From Powellomyces hirtus (lineage: Eukaryota; Chytridiomycota; Chytridiomycetes; Spizellomycetales; Powellomycetaceae), in NCBI GenBank assembly GCA_025526995.1, contig JAHLKG010000002.1, positions 1,426,001 through 1,490,000 of the forward strand: 64,000 nucleotides of DNA, given 5' to 3'. The first letter of the stretch is position 1, and each line of letters begins with the position of its first letter. Made by a program: the position numbers and the translations under genes. A model generated the notes under the pieces. That model worked only from the letters and a program-made list of their open reading frames with translations. It had not been told where the DNA came from and made no database searches. This document shows positions 45,808 to 57,894 of the stretch, in pieces.

Positions 45808-48335
45808 TTAGGCATCGGCTGCTTTCTCGTCCGACTTTCTCTGATCATTCTTCAGATCCTTCACGATTTCCCCGGACACCGCAGGTGTGCCAAGATAGTC
45901 AACATAGTTTCCAGATTCCTTCCATTGCCTAATGATAGCTTGTCATTAGCATCTGTCTGTTTCCGAGCAACGATGAAAGCGTGGTAATTACCTTGGACCC
46001 AATACACGGATCATGTCTTCCCTTCCAATGACCTCCTTCTCCAGTAACAGAGCCGCAACCTTCTTGACCTCCTCGCTCTTGTCTTCCAAAAGTTTGAGTG
46101 TCCTCTCGTATGCTGCTGCAATAATGCGACGGACCTCTTCGTCGATCATGTTGGCTGTCTCTTCGGAGTACGGCTTCTGGAACGATTCTTGTCCATTGGG
46201 ATTGCCATATGAAATGTTGCCGAGCGCCTGCGTCATTCCGTAAGTCATGACCTGCGAGTAAGCCATCTTGGTCACTTTCTGAAGATCATCGGACGCGCCA
46301 GTGGTGATGGACTGGAAGAAGATCTTCTCCGATGCACGGCCTCCCAGAGTCATGCACATCATGTCCAGCATCTGTTCGGTCGAATGCAAGTACTCCTCTT
46401 TGGGCAAGTATTGCGCGTATCCGAGAGCGCCAACGCCACGAGGGATGATTGAGACCTTGAGGAGAGGGTGTGCGTGCTCCAAGAACCAGCCCGCGACAGC
46501 GTGTCCAGCCTCGTGATGTGCAACGATCTTCTTCTCATCTGGTGATAGTACACGAGACTTCTTTTCGAGACCTGCGATGACTCGTTCGATGGCCGCTTCA
46601 AAGTGCTTCTCGGTAACCGAATCGGCAAGGTGTCTCGCGGCAATGAGCGCTGCTTCATTGCATACATTGTGGACATCGGCTCCCGAAAACCCAGGCGTCA
46701 ATGCGGCCAGTTTGCGCGAGAGCTTTTCCAAGTCCTCCGTGGTCTTGATGGGTTTCAAATGTACTTTGAAGATCTCCACTCGACCCTTGATGTCCGGAAG
46801 GTCAATGTTGATGTGTCGGTCGAAACGACCAGGTCGAAGCAATGCGGCGTCCAAAACATCAGGTCTGTTGGTACCAGCCAGAACAACGACGTGCTCGCTC
46901 GAGCCAAAACCGTCCATCTCCACGAGGAGCTGATTCAGCGTGCTCTCACGCTCGTCATTACCGCCACTGTTCATGCCTCCCTTCCCACGAGCTTTGCCAA
47001 TGGCGTCGATTTCATCAATGAAAATGATGCATGGCGCATGCTTCTTAGCGTTTGCGAATAAGTCGCGCACGCGAGACGATCCAACTCCAACAAACATTTC
47101 GACAAACTCTGAACCGGAGACGCTAAGGAAAGGAGTACCTGCTTCGCCAGCGGTAGCCTTTGCCAGCAAGGTTTTTCCTGTTCCCGGGGGACCCGACAGA
47201 ATCGCACCCTTTGGAATTTTCGCTCCGAGTCGCTCATACACCTTTGGATCCTTCAGGAACTTGACAAACTCCATAATTTCTTCTTTAGCTTCGTCCATTC
47301 CAGCAACGTCCTTGAACTTGACTTTTACGTCCGTCTCTTGGTTGAAAAGCTTCGCCCGTGATTTTCCAATTCCAAAGATGCCCTGGCCGCCACCTGCGCC
47401 ACCTGATGCCCTCCGCGATAACCAGAACATAGCACCGAACATGAGAAGGGTTGGTGCCAGGTTGAGCAAAATCGAGAAAGTGCTCAGTTCGTTCTCGAAG
47501 GTCACTGGGATCCGCTCACGAGACGGTATGCCAAGCTCGCGCTGAGCCACTTCCAGATTGTGCTCGAACGATTCTACGCTCCCGATGGTGAAGTAAAAGT
47601 GGGGAAGGTGAGCCGGCAGCGTTCCTTTCGTGGTGGATCGCAGTTGTGGCGCATCAGGTCGAAGGTACACTCTCACAATGTCCTTGTTGACAACTTCAAG
47701 GTGCTCCACATATCCCTTTTCTAACATATTCGCTCTAAACTCTTGCCATGTTATCTGTTGCTCGTCCGAGTAACCAGAGTATAACGTGTAGGCGAAGAAA
47801 GCGATGGGAACTCCGTAAAGGAGCAGAGATTGTGGGTTGATTTGCATGTGGAAAATTTGTATCGGAGGAGGTGGTTTCGGGATTTTTCCTAATGGTGTGT
47901 ATCGAGATGAGTTACCAGCATTCGCAAAGCCTGATACCCAGGTAGCAACTCCAGATACGCACCATCTTCCCTCTTGCTTTCCCCTCTGTTATCGCGGTTC
48001 CGGTCGCTGTCTTCACGTTCCGGATCCTTATCCTCCCGCAATAAGCTTTCCTCCGCCTCCTCTATACGTTCCAATAGAGAAGCATCCGTCTCCTCCTTTG
48101 GGTCTCTACGAGGGGGCTTGTCGAAATGTTCAAAACCGCGGGGTGGCTTTGATTCACCGCCCTTACCCTTCTTTGGAGTGCTCTCTGAAGCCATGCCGCG
48201 CCGCATTGGGTTGATCGCAAATGGCGGAACAGATTGTAGAGAGGAAGCGGCTGGTCGTGAGCGACATATTATTCGTGATCTGCTGTACAGGGAGTTTTGC
48301 AGTACGGACGCAAGTCTTCTGTTGAGAAAGGCCAT
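45808..48335 (-). CDS. AFG3: Mitochondrial m-AAA protease subunit (Afg3/Yta12, FtsH-like)
   Basis: An inner-membrane, matrix-facing ATP-dependent zinc protease that degrades misfolded membrane proteins and matures ribosomal protein bL32m. The N-terminus [19 protein letters not shown] is a mitochondrial targeting sequence. A charged linker follows, then an intron whose donor (GTGCGT, near 47962) joins EDG to [20 protein letters not shown]. Two transmembrane helices flank an intermembrane domain ([39 protein letters not shown]). Then come Walker A GPPGTGKT, Walker [13 protein letters not shown], the second-region-of-homology arginines ([10 protein letters not shown]), and the zinc site [11 protein letters not shown] final intron adds a short tail ([19 protein letters not shown]) ending at 45808. 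The ATG at 48335 is chosen; the open frame continues upstream without another ATG. Paralogue identity (Afg3 or Yta12) is not settled. Confidence 0.92.
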
Positions 48336-48615
48336 TCTGGAGTGCTGCGGTGTGGCCCTCCAAGGATTAGTCGAAGGCTGAAACAATTATGTCGAAGACG
48401 AAAGGAAGACGGGCACTCTTTTTTAGTATAAAGAATGCAAGTCCAAAGGGTTCGATAGGAATGTGGGAAGTTGTAAGCGGGGAAGCACCCGACGACCGGT
48501 TTTGCCGCTTGCTTCGGAGCTTTCGCGCCCGGCAAAAATACCGTGAAGCTTGTTCAAACGAGGCTGCGTCTCACAGCTGCAACGTTTGCTCTCACAACCG
48601 CAAAGGCTATCCCAA

Positions 48616-49089
48616 ATGACTATAACAGCAAGTCAGACATTTTCTCGTGCGGGTGTTAAGGCCTCGCGAATAAAACGGAGTGCCCTGCCACGGTTTTGCC
48701 AACCGCCGAGAAGTCTTAGAGGTAAGCGCAAGGGACACAAGCTTCTAGTCTCAGTTGGGTCTCAATGACACTCTCTTATTTTAGTGTACTCCACGGCCTC
48801 ACATCCTGATAGCGCCGAAATACCCCGCCTCACCTTTGCACAACGATTTGGAACGCCGATAAGCACTCTTCTCTTATACAGTTCCCTCACTCTGATATCC
48901 CTGCAATACCTTTGGACTCGTCTGACTTTTGAGGAAACACGAATAAATGAGGAACGCCGGATAGAAGCATTGAAGGAAGAGCTAGAGAATTGGAAGTTGG
49001 AGTCGGAGCGGGTGAATGCAGGATCCTTAGGCAAAGTAGGAGCAGTACAGAGGGAAACTGGGTCATCAAGACGGTGGTGGTTATGGTAG
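48616..49089 (+). CDS. Small mitochondrial single-pass membrane protein
   Basis: Two exons. MTITASQTFSRAGVKASRIK is followed by RSALPRFCQPPRSLR. This Arg/Ser/Ala-rich presequence-like start is spliced (donor GTAAGC after 48720, acceptor TTTTAG near 48784) to VYSTASHPDSAEIPRLTFAQ. Next is one hydrophobic helix (PISTLLLYSSLTLISLQYLW) and a charged coiled coil (ETRINEERRIEALKEELENWK). The total is about 135 residues. Presequence, one membrane span and a short coiled coil resemble fungal inner-membrane assembly proteins such as Ina17/Ina22 or DUF5321 members; I cannot choose between them. It is divergent from the m-AAA protease gene, 280 bases away, so both promoters drive mitochondrial proteins. 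Confidence 0.65.
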
Positions 49090-49283
49090 CTTTTTAGCTA
49101 ATGTATCATAGCACGAGGATATCTTTGCATAGTGAATATGACTGCCACGCAATCCAAGACAGTTGTAATTGACAGGAGTGATGAGGCGCCAAGTATAATT
49201 GAAAGCGCATTCGGGTCTGGGTATACCGAAAGCGGCGAACACAGCCGGGAACTAAGTTATTTCTCAGATCGAATCATATCTAC

Positions 49284-52200
49284 CTATGCTTTTCTATCTA
49301 TTCTAACTGATACAGATGCGATGAGGGCATCCAGGGAACTCGTCCAGCTGGCCACTAGCTCGGTCTCAACATCTTGTCGAATCTTCTGCGCCTGCACAAT
49401 CAAGAGTTCTTAGCAATGAGCAAGGAACACTCCCATGTCTAAGAATTGGGAGCTTACCTGAGCATTCATCCATGACGGATGCTCTTTCGTAAGGGGTACA
49501 ACGTCGGGATTCGTTGTGATCTTCTTCAGAGCAGAGAGCTCGTCACGGAAAGTCACGAGGATGGCGCGAATCGCGCTTGTCAACGATTCAACGGTCGGTG
49601 TGCACTTAGATGAAGTTGCAAAGGAACAGATCAGACGAGTTTCATAGGGTAACGCGACGTGTGAAGACTTACCACTGCTTTTCCTCTGGCCTTCTGGGGT
49701 CCTTGTATCAACGCAGTTATTGCGGCCAATCCGATGCAGGCGTAGTTGCATGACTAGAGAAACAAGAAGTACGTCAAGCATTTGACAGCTGCAATGCCAA
49801 GGAAAGGATTGATACCTCAAGGAACAAAGTCAAACAACGCAGATGATCATAAGAAAGTGCTTGTTCTACGAAATGGGAGGGTACTGTGGCTGATGACGGC
49901 GGATATGATGTGAGTACAATCCCGTGCATCTCATAGTGTTTGACTTTGCTCAATCACCTTTGAGTCGGTCCAAAATATTTTGGAAGTCGCTGAGATCCAG
50001 AGGGGCTGGAAAGAAAGCCGATATGGAGTCAGCGCAAACTTGATGATGAATGCCGCAAGAGCGCGCGCAACAAACCGGAAGGGGGAACATCCCGAATGGT
50101 CAGGAGCACTGCCGACACATTGTACAGAGCGTCGGCAGCTGCAATCTCATCCAGTTCCTGAAGCGAAGAGTTTCTGATAAGCATAAAGAAAGACCGGCTT
50201 TGGCTCTTCAACACCAAAGTACTCTACCTCGTTCCCATCCTTCCCAATGTCAATAACTTTCTTCAACTCTTGGTGATGGCCAAACCACTCAGCAGTTTCG
50301 GCGTTGCATATCCCCCTCAGAATCAGCGGAATGAGTGAGTGTAGCTTCAGCCATAACTCCTACGCCAAGCGATCATATAAACCATCAGGCATAGGTAAGC
50401 TCATGAACGCATTTGCACGCAGATCATACCCGCTTTCTTGGAAACTGAGTCCCACTGACAACGCTTGCAATTGGCCTCTCAATAGCACTCCAATTTGCGA
50501 GCAATGTGACGTCACGGTTGTCCGACAGACTGTTAATGTGGTCGTCTAGAGCAAGTATATCTGCGTCAGTCATGGAACTGGTTTACGCCCACAATAACCA
50601 CATACCGGTGTATTTCAAGAAATCATCATCCAGAATCTCGAGATAATATCCGAGGTTATCCAGCGCGGGGAAACGTCTCAAGATTTCCACGCGATACAGT
50701 TGACGCTGAGAGACTGCGTATTGCAGCGACTTCTTGAGGCGGTCCCGGAACCGAATGAATTCTGGGATCTACAAGCCGCCTTAGCATCCATTCATTCCAT
50801 TGAGATAAATAGGAGGACCAACCTTGGAGTAGGTCCCATATTTAAAGGCCTGAACGATCATCTCGGGTGTCTATGCGCGAGTACCGCGTGAGTGACCAAG
50901 GAAGGCTTCATGGCTGCATGTGCGGTTTACCTCACGCCCATTAGAGCCGTAGATGGTTAAAGATTTGACCACAGCTCTCATCGCGGACTCGGGGCATCCA
51001 AGATATTCCAGATCGTCAGTGAAGAGGTAGCTAAGGGTGTCGTGCTGGATTTGCTTGATGTCCATGGTTGTGGCGACTTCAAGTAATCGCTTGTGAGCCC
51101 CTGTTCTAAATATTAGCTGCTGACATTATTTGAGTTGTACGGCGCTAAATCGTACCAAGTTCAAAGTATACTCGGATAAGGAGCAGCTTGATCTGATAGT
51201 TGAACTTGCTCCGTGCTGAACCATACTCCAGGATGAGTGCAGCATCGCCAAGCAGTTGTCTTTGGCCTATCAAATATCCGTTAACATAAGACTCCTCTAA
51301 ACATACCCGCCTTTTATACCATACCTCGATCTTCTCCATAGAGATCAAGCAAACTATGCGCTCCGAGCAATATGTAGTCGTCACCAGGCTGGAGCTCCCG
51401 TTCATCAAACTTCTCACCTAGAGGTACGACATTGAGTTTTGATGCCCCGAGGGTGATGTCAACCTTAGGTCAAACCGTCGTTAGTACCCAGTGGCATTGT
51501 CCTCTGATATGTTGTCATGTAGTACTCGGAGCGCGCCTTCGCTTGATTGCTGCTGAGTTTCTTTTCGGACCATCGGCGGATTTTTTCAACATTGACAAGA
51601 TTCCGCACAGAGGATGTGGACAGATCCTGGAACAGCAAGAGGTTTAGTAACTTGTATTCTTGGTCGCTGCAACGGAGCTCCGAAGACTTTACCTCTTCAG
51701 CCGCGCGTGAAGCTCCCTCGAATAAACTCTGCACATAACTTGCGGAAGTGAATTGCAAGTAGGGGCGTAGATCGTCAAAGCAGGAAAGTGTCGAGCCAAA
51801 CTGTGCCAAGTAGGCCGTGATCAAACCAGACATTTTTGAGGTGTCGTCCACTGCGTGATGTACTCCTGTCAACACTGTATAATCTTCCCATGTGTTCGAC
51901 GAGATACATACCAGCTTGTCCTGAGCAGATGAGCATCTTTTCGAGTTCAAGGCCTGCAAGTAGCGGTCCACGCTTCAGGCGTTTGCCATTGGAGGCCTTG
52001 GATTCAAGGACCGAAAACAAGCTTCGGGCCTGCTCAATCAGGTTTTCTCTATCGATGGAATCAGAAAATTGATCTTGGACCACTGAATTGCCACAGACAA
52101 CCAGTGAACACCCTACTTGGTCGAAGGATCTTCTGTGTCCAACAAGAGTCGTTTCAGCGCCTCAATGTAGTTGCAGTAACTCATCCAATCATCCGGACTG

Positions 52201-53378
52201 CCACAGTGTTGTTAGCTTTGGATGTTCAGTACGTGCGGTTGTTGGCAAAGTTGTTACCTAGTCAGGAGCAGTTCTTTGCTGACTGTGAGCAAAAGCTTCC
52301 AGTTCTTACTCGCTTTCGCCAGTCTTGCCACAATACGCTTTCGATCGGCTGATACTTTGCACAGATTGCCAAGCTCCCCATTCACGACGGCTAAAGCTTC
52401 CCCAAGTTTTCCCTGTGTCTCCAAGACCTCAATGTACAGTTGTAATGCTGCATGCGATTCACAATGAGATAAGAGGCAAGTCTCCAAGTATGAGATTCAT
52501 AGTCTCACCCTCATAGTCCTTGATGTGTCCCTCCTCAGCTGCTTTGACGAGCATTCTCTCGGTCAAGGTTGTCAGTAATGTCTGCGCTCCCCCAGGATTG
52601 TCTCTCGCCTTTGGTGATATCGAGTTCAATGAGTGTTCCAGCGTGCTCTATTTACTTGGTTTTGTTCATACCTGCAGCCATATAGTCACAATCGTCCAGA
52701 ATAGATACCGGCTGTTCTTGAACTGTTTCTGAATCTTCATGGCTGCCTTCAACATCGCAAGAGTGAGATGCTATATCGCGAGCTGGTCTTGCTAGCCAGG
52801 GGCACATACTTGTTGCATTTGTTTGCGATCATCGACGCGCACCAGGGCCATGAACCAGTGATTCGCAAGCTCCTCATTACGCGGAGCTTGACTATATGCA
52901 CTTTGATACACATCAATGATCTCCTTGGCTGATTTGCGGAGATGTTAGAACCTGCGCGTTCCGGACCAGTGTCGTTTGCGACGTACTCTTTTTGCACCCT
53001 TTGTAGACCATAACGATGTATTGCAGTACAGCTTCATCCGTGGGGTTTGTCTTTCGGATTTCTTCGCATATTTCCAGAGCCTCGTCGTCTCGGCCGAGCC
53101 GGTCGAGTGCCACAGCTTTCAGAGACTGCAATGCCGAATATAAGCCATTATCCTCAACCAATCATCAATCTGGTTTCCGTAAATGATCACCTTGATGATG
53201 ATCGCATCGCCCTGCTTCTTCAAAGCTTTCGTGCATAACGCAACCGCCTGTTTGTTGTTATAAGAGTCCAAGGCCTCTGAAGTCTCGCGTGTTTGAAAGT
53301 GGTTCGATGCGAGACAGCAATGTACAATAACCGCATACCATAAATGGGCCTGAGCTTTCGCTCCAGGGCATCTGACAT
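49284..53378 (-). CDS. NAA25: NatB N-terminal acetyltransferase auxiliary subunit NAA25/Mdm20
   Basis: The TPR-solenoid auxiliary subunit of NatB, which positions Naa20 on ribosomes to acetylate Met-Asp/Glu/Asn/Gln N-termini. Exon 1 at 53378 is MSDALERKLRPIY, spliced to EALDSYNNKQAVALCTKAL. Later exons give LKAVALDRLGRDDEALEICE, TNPTDEAVLQYIVMVYKGC, APRNEELANHWFMALVRVDD, LYIEVLETQGKLGEALAVVN, DDWMSYCNYIEALKRLLLDT, CSDQEYKLLNLLLFQDLS and DDYILLGAHSLLDLYGED. The last exon encodes QKIRQDVETELVASWTSSL and stops at 49284. This is the most intron-dense gene of the window, with about 20 small exons. Frames could be followed for most, not all, of them, so the middle exon limits are approximate. Confidence 0.85.
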
Positions 53379-54013
53379 CGTTGACAATTATTCTTTCGAT
53401 GCTTGTTCCCAGTGAACTTGGACCAATTGCGACCGGCCAGAGTTGGCAGTGCGAAGTCATTTATATTAACCCTAATCAACCTAGATGTGGGACCATGGGC
53501 TGCGCAACTTGACCGGATCCACTCTGCCCTTGTAACCCAATTCTCTCCTCCCCGCAGTTGTGCGATGTAGAGCATAGTATGTATACGATTTATGTCAGTC
53601 TACTAAGAAAGAGGAATAGACCTCGACAGTCTACTAAGACAGAGGAATAGACCTTGACACAAGTAACGGAATCTGAAAGCATGTGATGTTGCAGTAGCAC
53701 ACTTCGCTCTGAAAATTGCAGCAACTCTGCGAGGAATTCCCCTTTAAATTTGGGCTGGCATTGGAATAGCGTTCTTTGACCCGACTTCCAATACGTTTGA
53801 TGCCTCTGCAACATGCCCTGTATATTGGACATGCTCCCTTGCGGCTGTGGTACGGTACATGTAGGTTGCATGGACAAAGAATTGTACTCGACGCGCTACG
53901 AGCGTGAATTTTGCCATGGGAACAGCGTCTGCGAGCAAAGCGAGGCCTGGAGCTTGGAATCCTCAGCAGGGCAATTTGACATTTGGTTGACCCGCCTCAC
54001 AAACAACGGTGCC
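53379..54013. promoter_or_regulatory. Bidirectional promoter region, NAA25 / mS45
   Basis: 635 bases between divergent starts. It contains two tandem copies of a 31-base unit (53596-53657; see separate entry). A pair of TACATGTA-type palindromes lies near 53855. Confidence 0.4.
53596..53657. repeat. Two tandem copies of a 31-base unit
   Basis: The unit begins CAGTCTACTAAGA and ends GAGGAATAGACC(T)TGA. The two copies differ at two positions only. Confidence 0.85.
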
Positions 54014-55157
54014 ATGCTCAGAACAACAACGGCGTCCCGCGCCGTGCGGCAAGCTGTCGGTTGTAGAAATATTCACACCACCAATGTGTGCCGAGCAGAG
54101 GTTGCTGCCGCTGATCGGGTTCCCACTCCGAAAGAAATTGCTCGAGACCGCGCAAACAAGTGGCTGAAGGACGAGGGGGCGCAATACCGAACGGCGATAA
54201 CCACAAAGTTTGTGGGAAAAGGAGACAGGGTTAGTGTAGCTCTGACCCGTAGCGGACCAGGCTTTTTCGAAAAGTGGAGTTGTTTCTCATGCCGTCCCTG
54301 TTCATAGCCATTCCCCATGAACCCATTCTTCAGACCACAAGCACCGCTCAGCAATGCAACCCGCAGCGAAGTCTTCAAGTTGTACCTGGAAGATGCCCAA
54401 CAGTGGACGCCGCGTGCATTAGCTGAACACTTTGGACTGTCTATTGTCCGGGTACAGGCGATTTTGAGGCTGAAAGCCTTGGAACAGAAGTGGGAAGCGG
54501 AGGTATGTGCACTGTTGTCGTTCAATTTTGCTGTCTGGACCGTCGGCTCATCTTTGATATGCATGGTAACTCAGGGAAAGCCGATTCAAACTAACCTTAC
54601 CAATGGCATGGAGTTGATGCTCAACGCTCAGACTCTGCAAACCCTACCAAACACCCGACCACGCGAAAAGCTCCGTTTGACGTCTGCCAAGCGGTTGCAA
54701 CCTTTCTTCCGGATGATAAATGAAGAGGAGGCATTCACTCCTGAGGTAATCCTCTATACTGCCAGCGTCCATCGAGCATGTCGCTAACGCTGCTTTTGCA
54801 TGGATCAGGACGCCGCTGCTTTGATGAAACTGGAGCCTTTCGCGAATTTGCAACGCAAACTAGACGAGGCCGCAGATCACGTTTTCGAGCTGGAACCGCG
54901 AGCAGCTGCTGCCCCGAAAACAATCAGCGTGGACCCTAGTCTTAAAAGTCGCTTTCAGTTCATGTTGGTTGATACTGGGAATCCCGAGGTATGTGGGTCG
55001 CGCGAACACCCGACAAACTCGAAGATCTCGCTAAACGCGCTTTTTGTTTCACTAGAAAACGAGGATCATGGTTCGAGAGAGAAACGGACGGCTTCGAGGA
55101 GCAACTGTCGAAGAGCGGTTCCGAAGGAAGAATCTCAAGCCTAGATACTTCATGTAA
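54014..55157 (+). CDS. Mitochondrial small ribosomal subunit protein mS45 (Bot1/Mrps35 family)
   Basis: A fungal mitoribosomal small-subunit protein of the Bot1p family. MLRTTTASRAVRQAVGCRNIH is an Arg-rich mitochondrial presequence. Splicing gives PFFRPQAPLSNATRSEVF and LYLEDAQQWTPRALAEHFGLS followed by RVQAILRLKALEQKWEAE. That helix-turn-helix-like segment is the hallmark of the family. Later exons read RLQPFFRMINEEEAF, FANLQRKLDEAADHVFELE and KSRFQFMLVDTGNPE. A final intron (GTATGT...CACTAG) leads to KTRIMVRERNGRLRGATVEE and RFRRKNLKPRYFM, with TAA at 55155. This last block is characteristic of the C-terminus. About 290 residues, five introns. Confidence 0.85.
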
Positions 55158-55303
55158 CATATTTATCACCATATCACTACTGCACACGTTCTTTGCCTTC
55201 CCCATTCGACAAGGAAACTTTCACGTTGGAAAAGATGACAGTCTGTCTTCTGATGATATTTTTTATTACCCGTGCTTTATCAGCCCTAGACTCAGCCCAC
55301 AGA

Positions 55304-55768
55304 CTAGTCATTCCAGTCGCTGAAAGGTTGCTGTTCCTTGTTGCGCAACCCAACCCAGTCCATCACGATTTCCTTTACGCCCTGTGGCTCGGGAGGGACG
55401 CCAAGGACAGGCTCGTCGAATCTGACCGGACCCGGACCAGTTCCGTTTTGGTACAGCTCCCCATCACTCCCTATGTACCAATCCTTTGCATAATCGATGA
55501 TGTGGTTCGATGTGATGCAGCCGGTCATGCCGCGGCCGGGGCCGGTGTTTGGCCCAGGAATGGGCACTTCGAAATCGGTTGCCGGAAGTACGCCAGTACG
55601 AAGATAGGTATGGACGGCGTGCGAGACAGGATCCTTGTGCCGTGGCTGCTTGGTGTACGCAGGAGCTTCGACTGGGGGCATCGGTGCGTTTCGTTTTTTC
55701 GCCTGCGCTTGTTGTGGTTGACTGTCGTTGGGGGCCAGGGACTGAGAGGCTAGCGGTGGAAGACGCAT
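55304..55768 (-). CDS. Hypothetical protein
   Basis: A single open frame of 154 residues from an ATG (55768) to a stop, convergent with the mS45 gene. I do not recognise it. The N-terminal 35 residues are rich in Pro, Gln and Ala (MRLPPLASQSLAPNDSQPQQ). The remainder has a folded-looking composition: VSHAVHTYLRTGVLPATDFE, then GMTGCITSNHIIDYAKDWYI and VKEIVMDWVGLRNKEQQPF. No signal peptide or membrane helix is present. Good start context and an uninterrupted frame favour a real gene. It could be a fungus-specific protein. Confidence 0.6.
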   Translation of the reverse strand: MRLPPLASQSLAPNDSQPQQAQAKKRNAPMPPVEAPAYTKQPRHKDPVSHAVHTYLRTGVLPATDFEVPIPGPNTGPGRGMTGCITSNHIIDYAKDWYIGSDGELYQNGTGPGPVRFDEPVLGVPPEPQGVKEIVMDWVGLRNKEQQPFSDWND

Positions 55769-56171
55769 TTTGCCAATGTTACTCTTATCAAATGGTGTTT
55801 CCCTTTCTGCGGCAAGCTGGTTGGGGAGATAGATGAGCCGTCCACGAACTCCTCTTCCCTTCTTTTATTCAAAGCATTGAACCATTTTGCACATCGTCAT
55901 TACCCGCATGAGGCGTCATCGTATGAGAACCTTGTTTCTTTGCAGTTTAGGAACGACGGTCTGGGGGCATTCATCGATTTTGCGATTATTCGCGCGACGT
56001 CGTGGCTTGGTGTGGCTGGTACTGCAAGCGTGTTGGTACGCTTTTTGCACTCACAAAGATCAATGAGAGCCCACTTGCCACTCCCACCATAACATAGCAC
56101 CTCGCAACGATTTTTCAAACCGTTCCCCCAGTCTACGTCTACGGCCTCTGTCTTTACTTCTGCTGTTTGCA
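55769..56171. promoter_or_regulatory. Divergent promoter region, hypothetical gene / Ctk3
   Basis: 403 bases between divergent starts. Open frames on the minus strand here look like chance frames. Confidence 0.3.
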
Positions 56172-57725
56172 ATGTCTTCTGCCTCGATCGATGAGAGAGA
56201 GCCACGCGATCTGGCCGACTATCTCAGGATCGAGCTTGAGCAACCTTGGACCGACGCCGATGCCGTCAAGTAAAGTATCCAACCAAGATGTATATCTGTT
56301 CAGGGACCTGTCATTCTTGCCCAGCACAGTAGAGCCGGGACTGCCAGTTCTCTCTTACCATCTTGCTCTTTAGAGTGCACGACAAGTTGGTCTCCGCGTA
56401 TTCATCCGAAGCAGAGGAATTCTATGCGTTGATTATGCACAAACTAGATGATTCAACGGTATTGTTATTATGGATTGTGACGACCTGGTTACGAAAGTGG
56501 CCAGCCGCACTGTAGCGACCGATACAGAAGGTTTCACCCCACTGATACGCTGGATCTTTGCAGGTCAACATGTTCACGCGACTGAACATTCTGTTTATTC
56601 TGGACAAGTTCTGTATTCTCACGAGCGAGCGCCAGAAGCGTCAGAGGCACAGGTTTAATGGCAATGGCAATTCCCATCACAACGAGGCGGAAGACGATCA
56701 CGACCAGGAGCAGGAAAGGCTAGCGAGTCTCTACGACCTCGTATATACGAGAATGCAGAGCGATGTTGCGAAGTATGTGTACTTGGTGTTGGAGATGGAA
56801 GCTCCTCCAAGAGAGCTCACAAAACCGCCCAACGGGAATGCTCATTGGGCAAAGCGCGTATGTATCTGTTTTTTTCATTGAGGATTGAGAACTGTTTTCT
56901 TATATTCATCCCAGATCATCCGTGGGTGGAAACGCCGAGAACTGTTCCCAAGTGCGCCTCTGACGGAGATCGAAGAGCGGATAGACCTGGCGGCCGCGGT
57001 CGAAGAGACGTAAGCAGGATGATTGCATCGGAGCCTGGAAGGTGAATCATGTCTGACACTCCTCCTCACCTCCAAACAGACCTGATGATCCGCATCGCCC
57101 AACGTACGATGATGAAAAACTTGACCGGCGCATGGATGCGGATCGGGAAAGAGTAAGAATTGCAAAAAGTTTCCGTCTGCATTTGGGTATGCGAATAACA
57201 TGAACGTCAATCTTATAGCAAAAGAAAGACAAAGAAGACGTCTATGTACAACGGGCGCAGCAGCCACTTCATGATGTGCAGGATGACTGGTTTCTCACAA
57301 TGCCTCCCGAGTCGGAACTGGACGTTTCGGAATACTGGGCGTCAGCTAGACCTCCTTTCTCAGATGCTGAATTTGCCTGCATGGAAACTGAGAACGCCAA
57401 ATACGCATACTCGAGTAACGTAGAGCTCTACGAGCCACGCGCACCAAGGGAAGCCCAATCCATTGCTCCTCCAATGCCGCCTCAACGTTCCCCACCTCCT
57501 TTGACTGGTCACGCCGGGTATCCACCATATCTCCATCATCCGTCATCATCTCAATCCTCCTTGTCGCCCCCGTATCCTGGATACCCACCGCCAACGAGAG
57601 ATCACGGGCGCTCACCATCCCCGACGAGGTACCATCCGTACAGCCACCACAGCTATCACAGCAGTCACGGACAGAGTTCTCGGTATCGATCTCGATCGGG
57701 ATCTGGACACGGCTTTGGGGAATGA
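56172..57725 (+). CDS. CTK3: CTD kinase I gamma subunit Ctk3 homologue
   Basis: Ctk3 is the non-catalytic subunit of CTDK-I, which phosphorylates Ser2 of the RNA polymerase II C-terminal domain. The start is MSSASIDEREPRDLADYLR. After an intron comes VHDKLVSAYSSEAEEFYALI, then NMFTRLNILFILDKFCILTS, matching the helical CID-like domain. DVAKYVYLVLEMEAPPREL follows, and HWAKR is spliced to IIRGWKRRELFPSAPLTEIE, the end of the CID-like domain. The C-terminal half is variable: DDWFLTMPPESELDVSEYW, then a Ser/Pro/Tyr/His-rich tail (HPYSHHSYHSSHGQSS) ending GSGHGFGE. About six introns. Its neighbours are unrelated. The alternative assignment is another CID protein, but the RGWKRRELFP block favours Ctk3. 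Confidence 0.8.
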
Positions 57726-57894
57726 CCGTATATCTCCTCTGCTTGGCTCCCCGTCAACACCGTATCAACTTGACAAATTACCTCATTGGATTACATATTC
57801 TGAGCCAAAGTCGCATACTCAACGTGCTGTATCCACCAAATATACAAACTCATAGCTGCGACGAACAAACTGCGATGGAATCAAGTGTCTGCCA

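Noticed and set aside
48389..48619. 76-codon plus-strand ORF whose stop overlaps the ATG of the small mitochondrial gene
   Set aside because: It lies in the shared 5' region with no recognisable protein. It may be an upstream ORF, but nothing supports translation.
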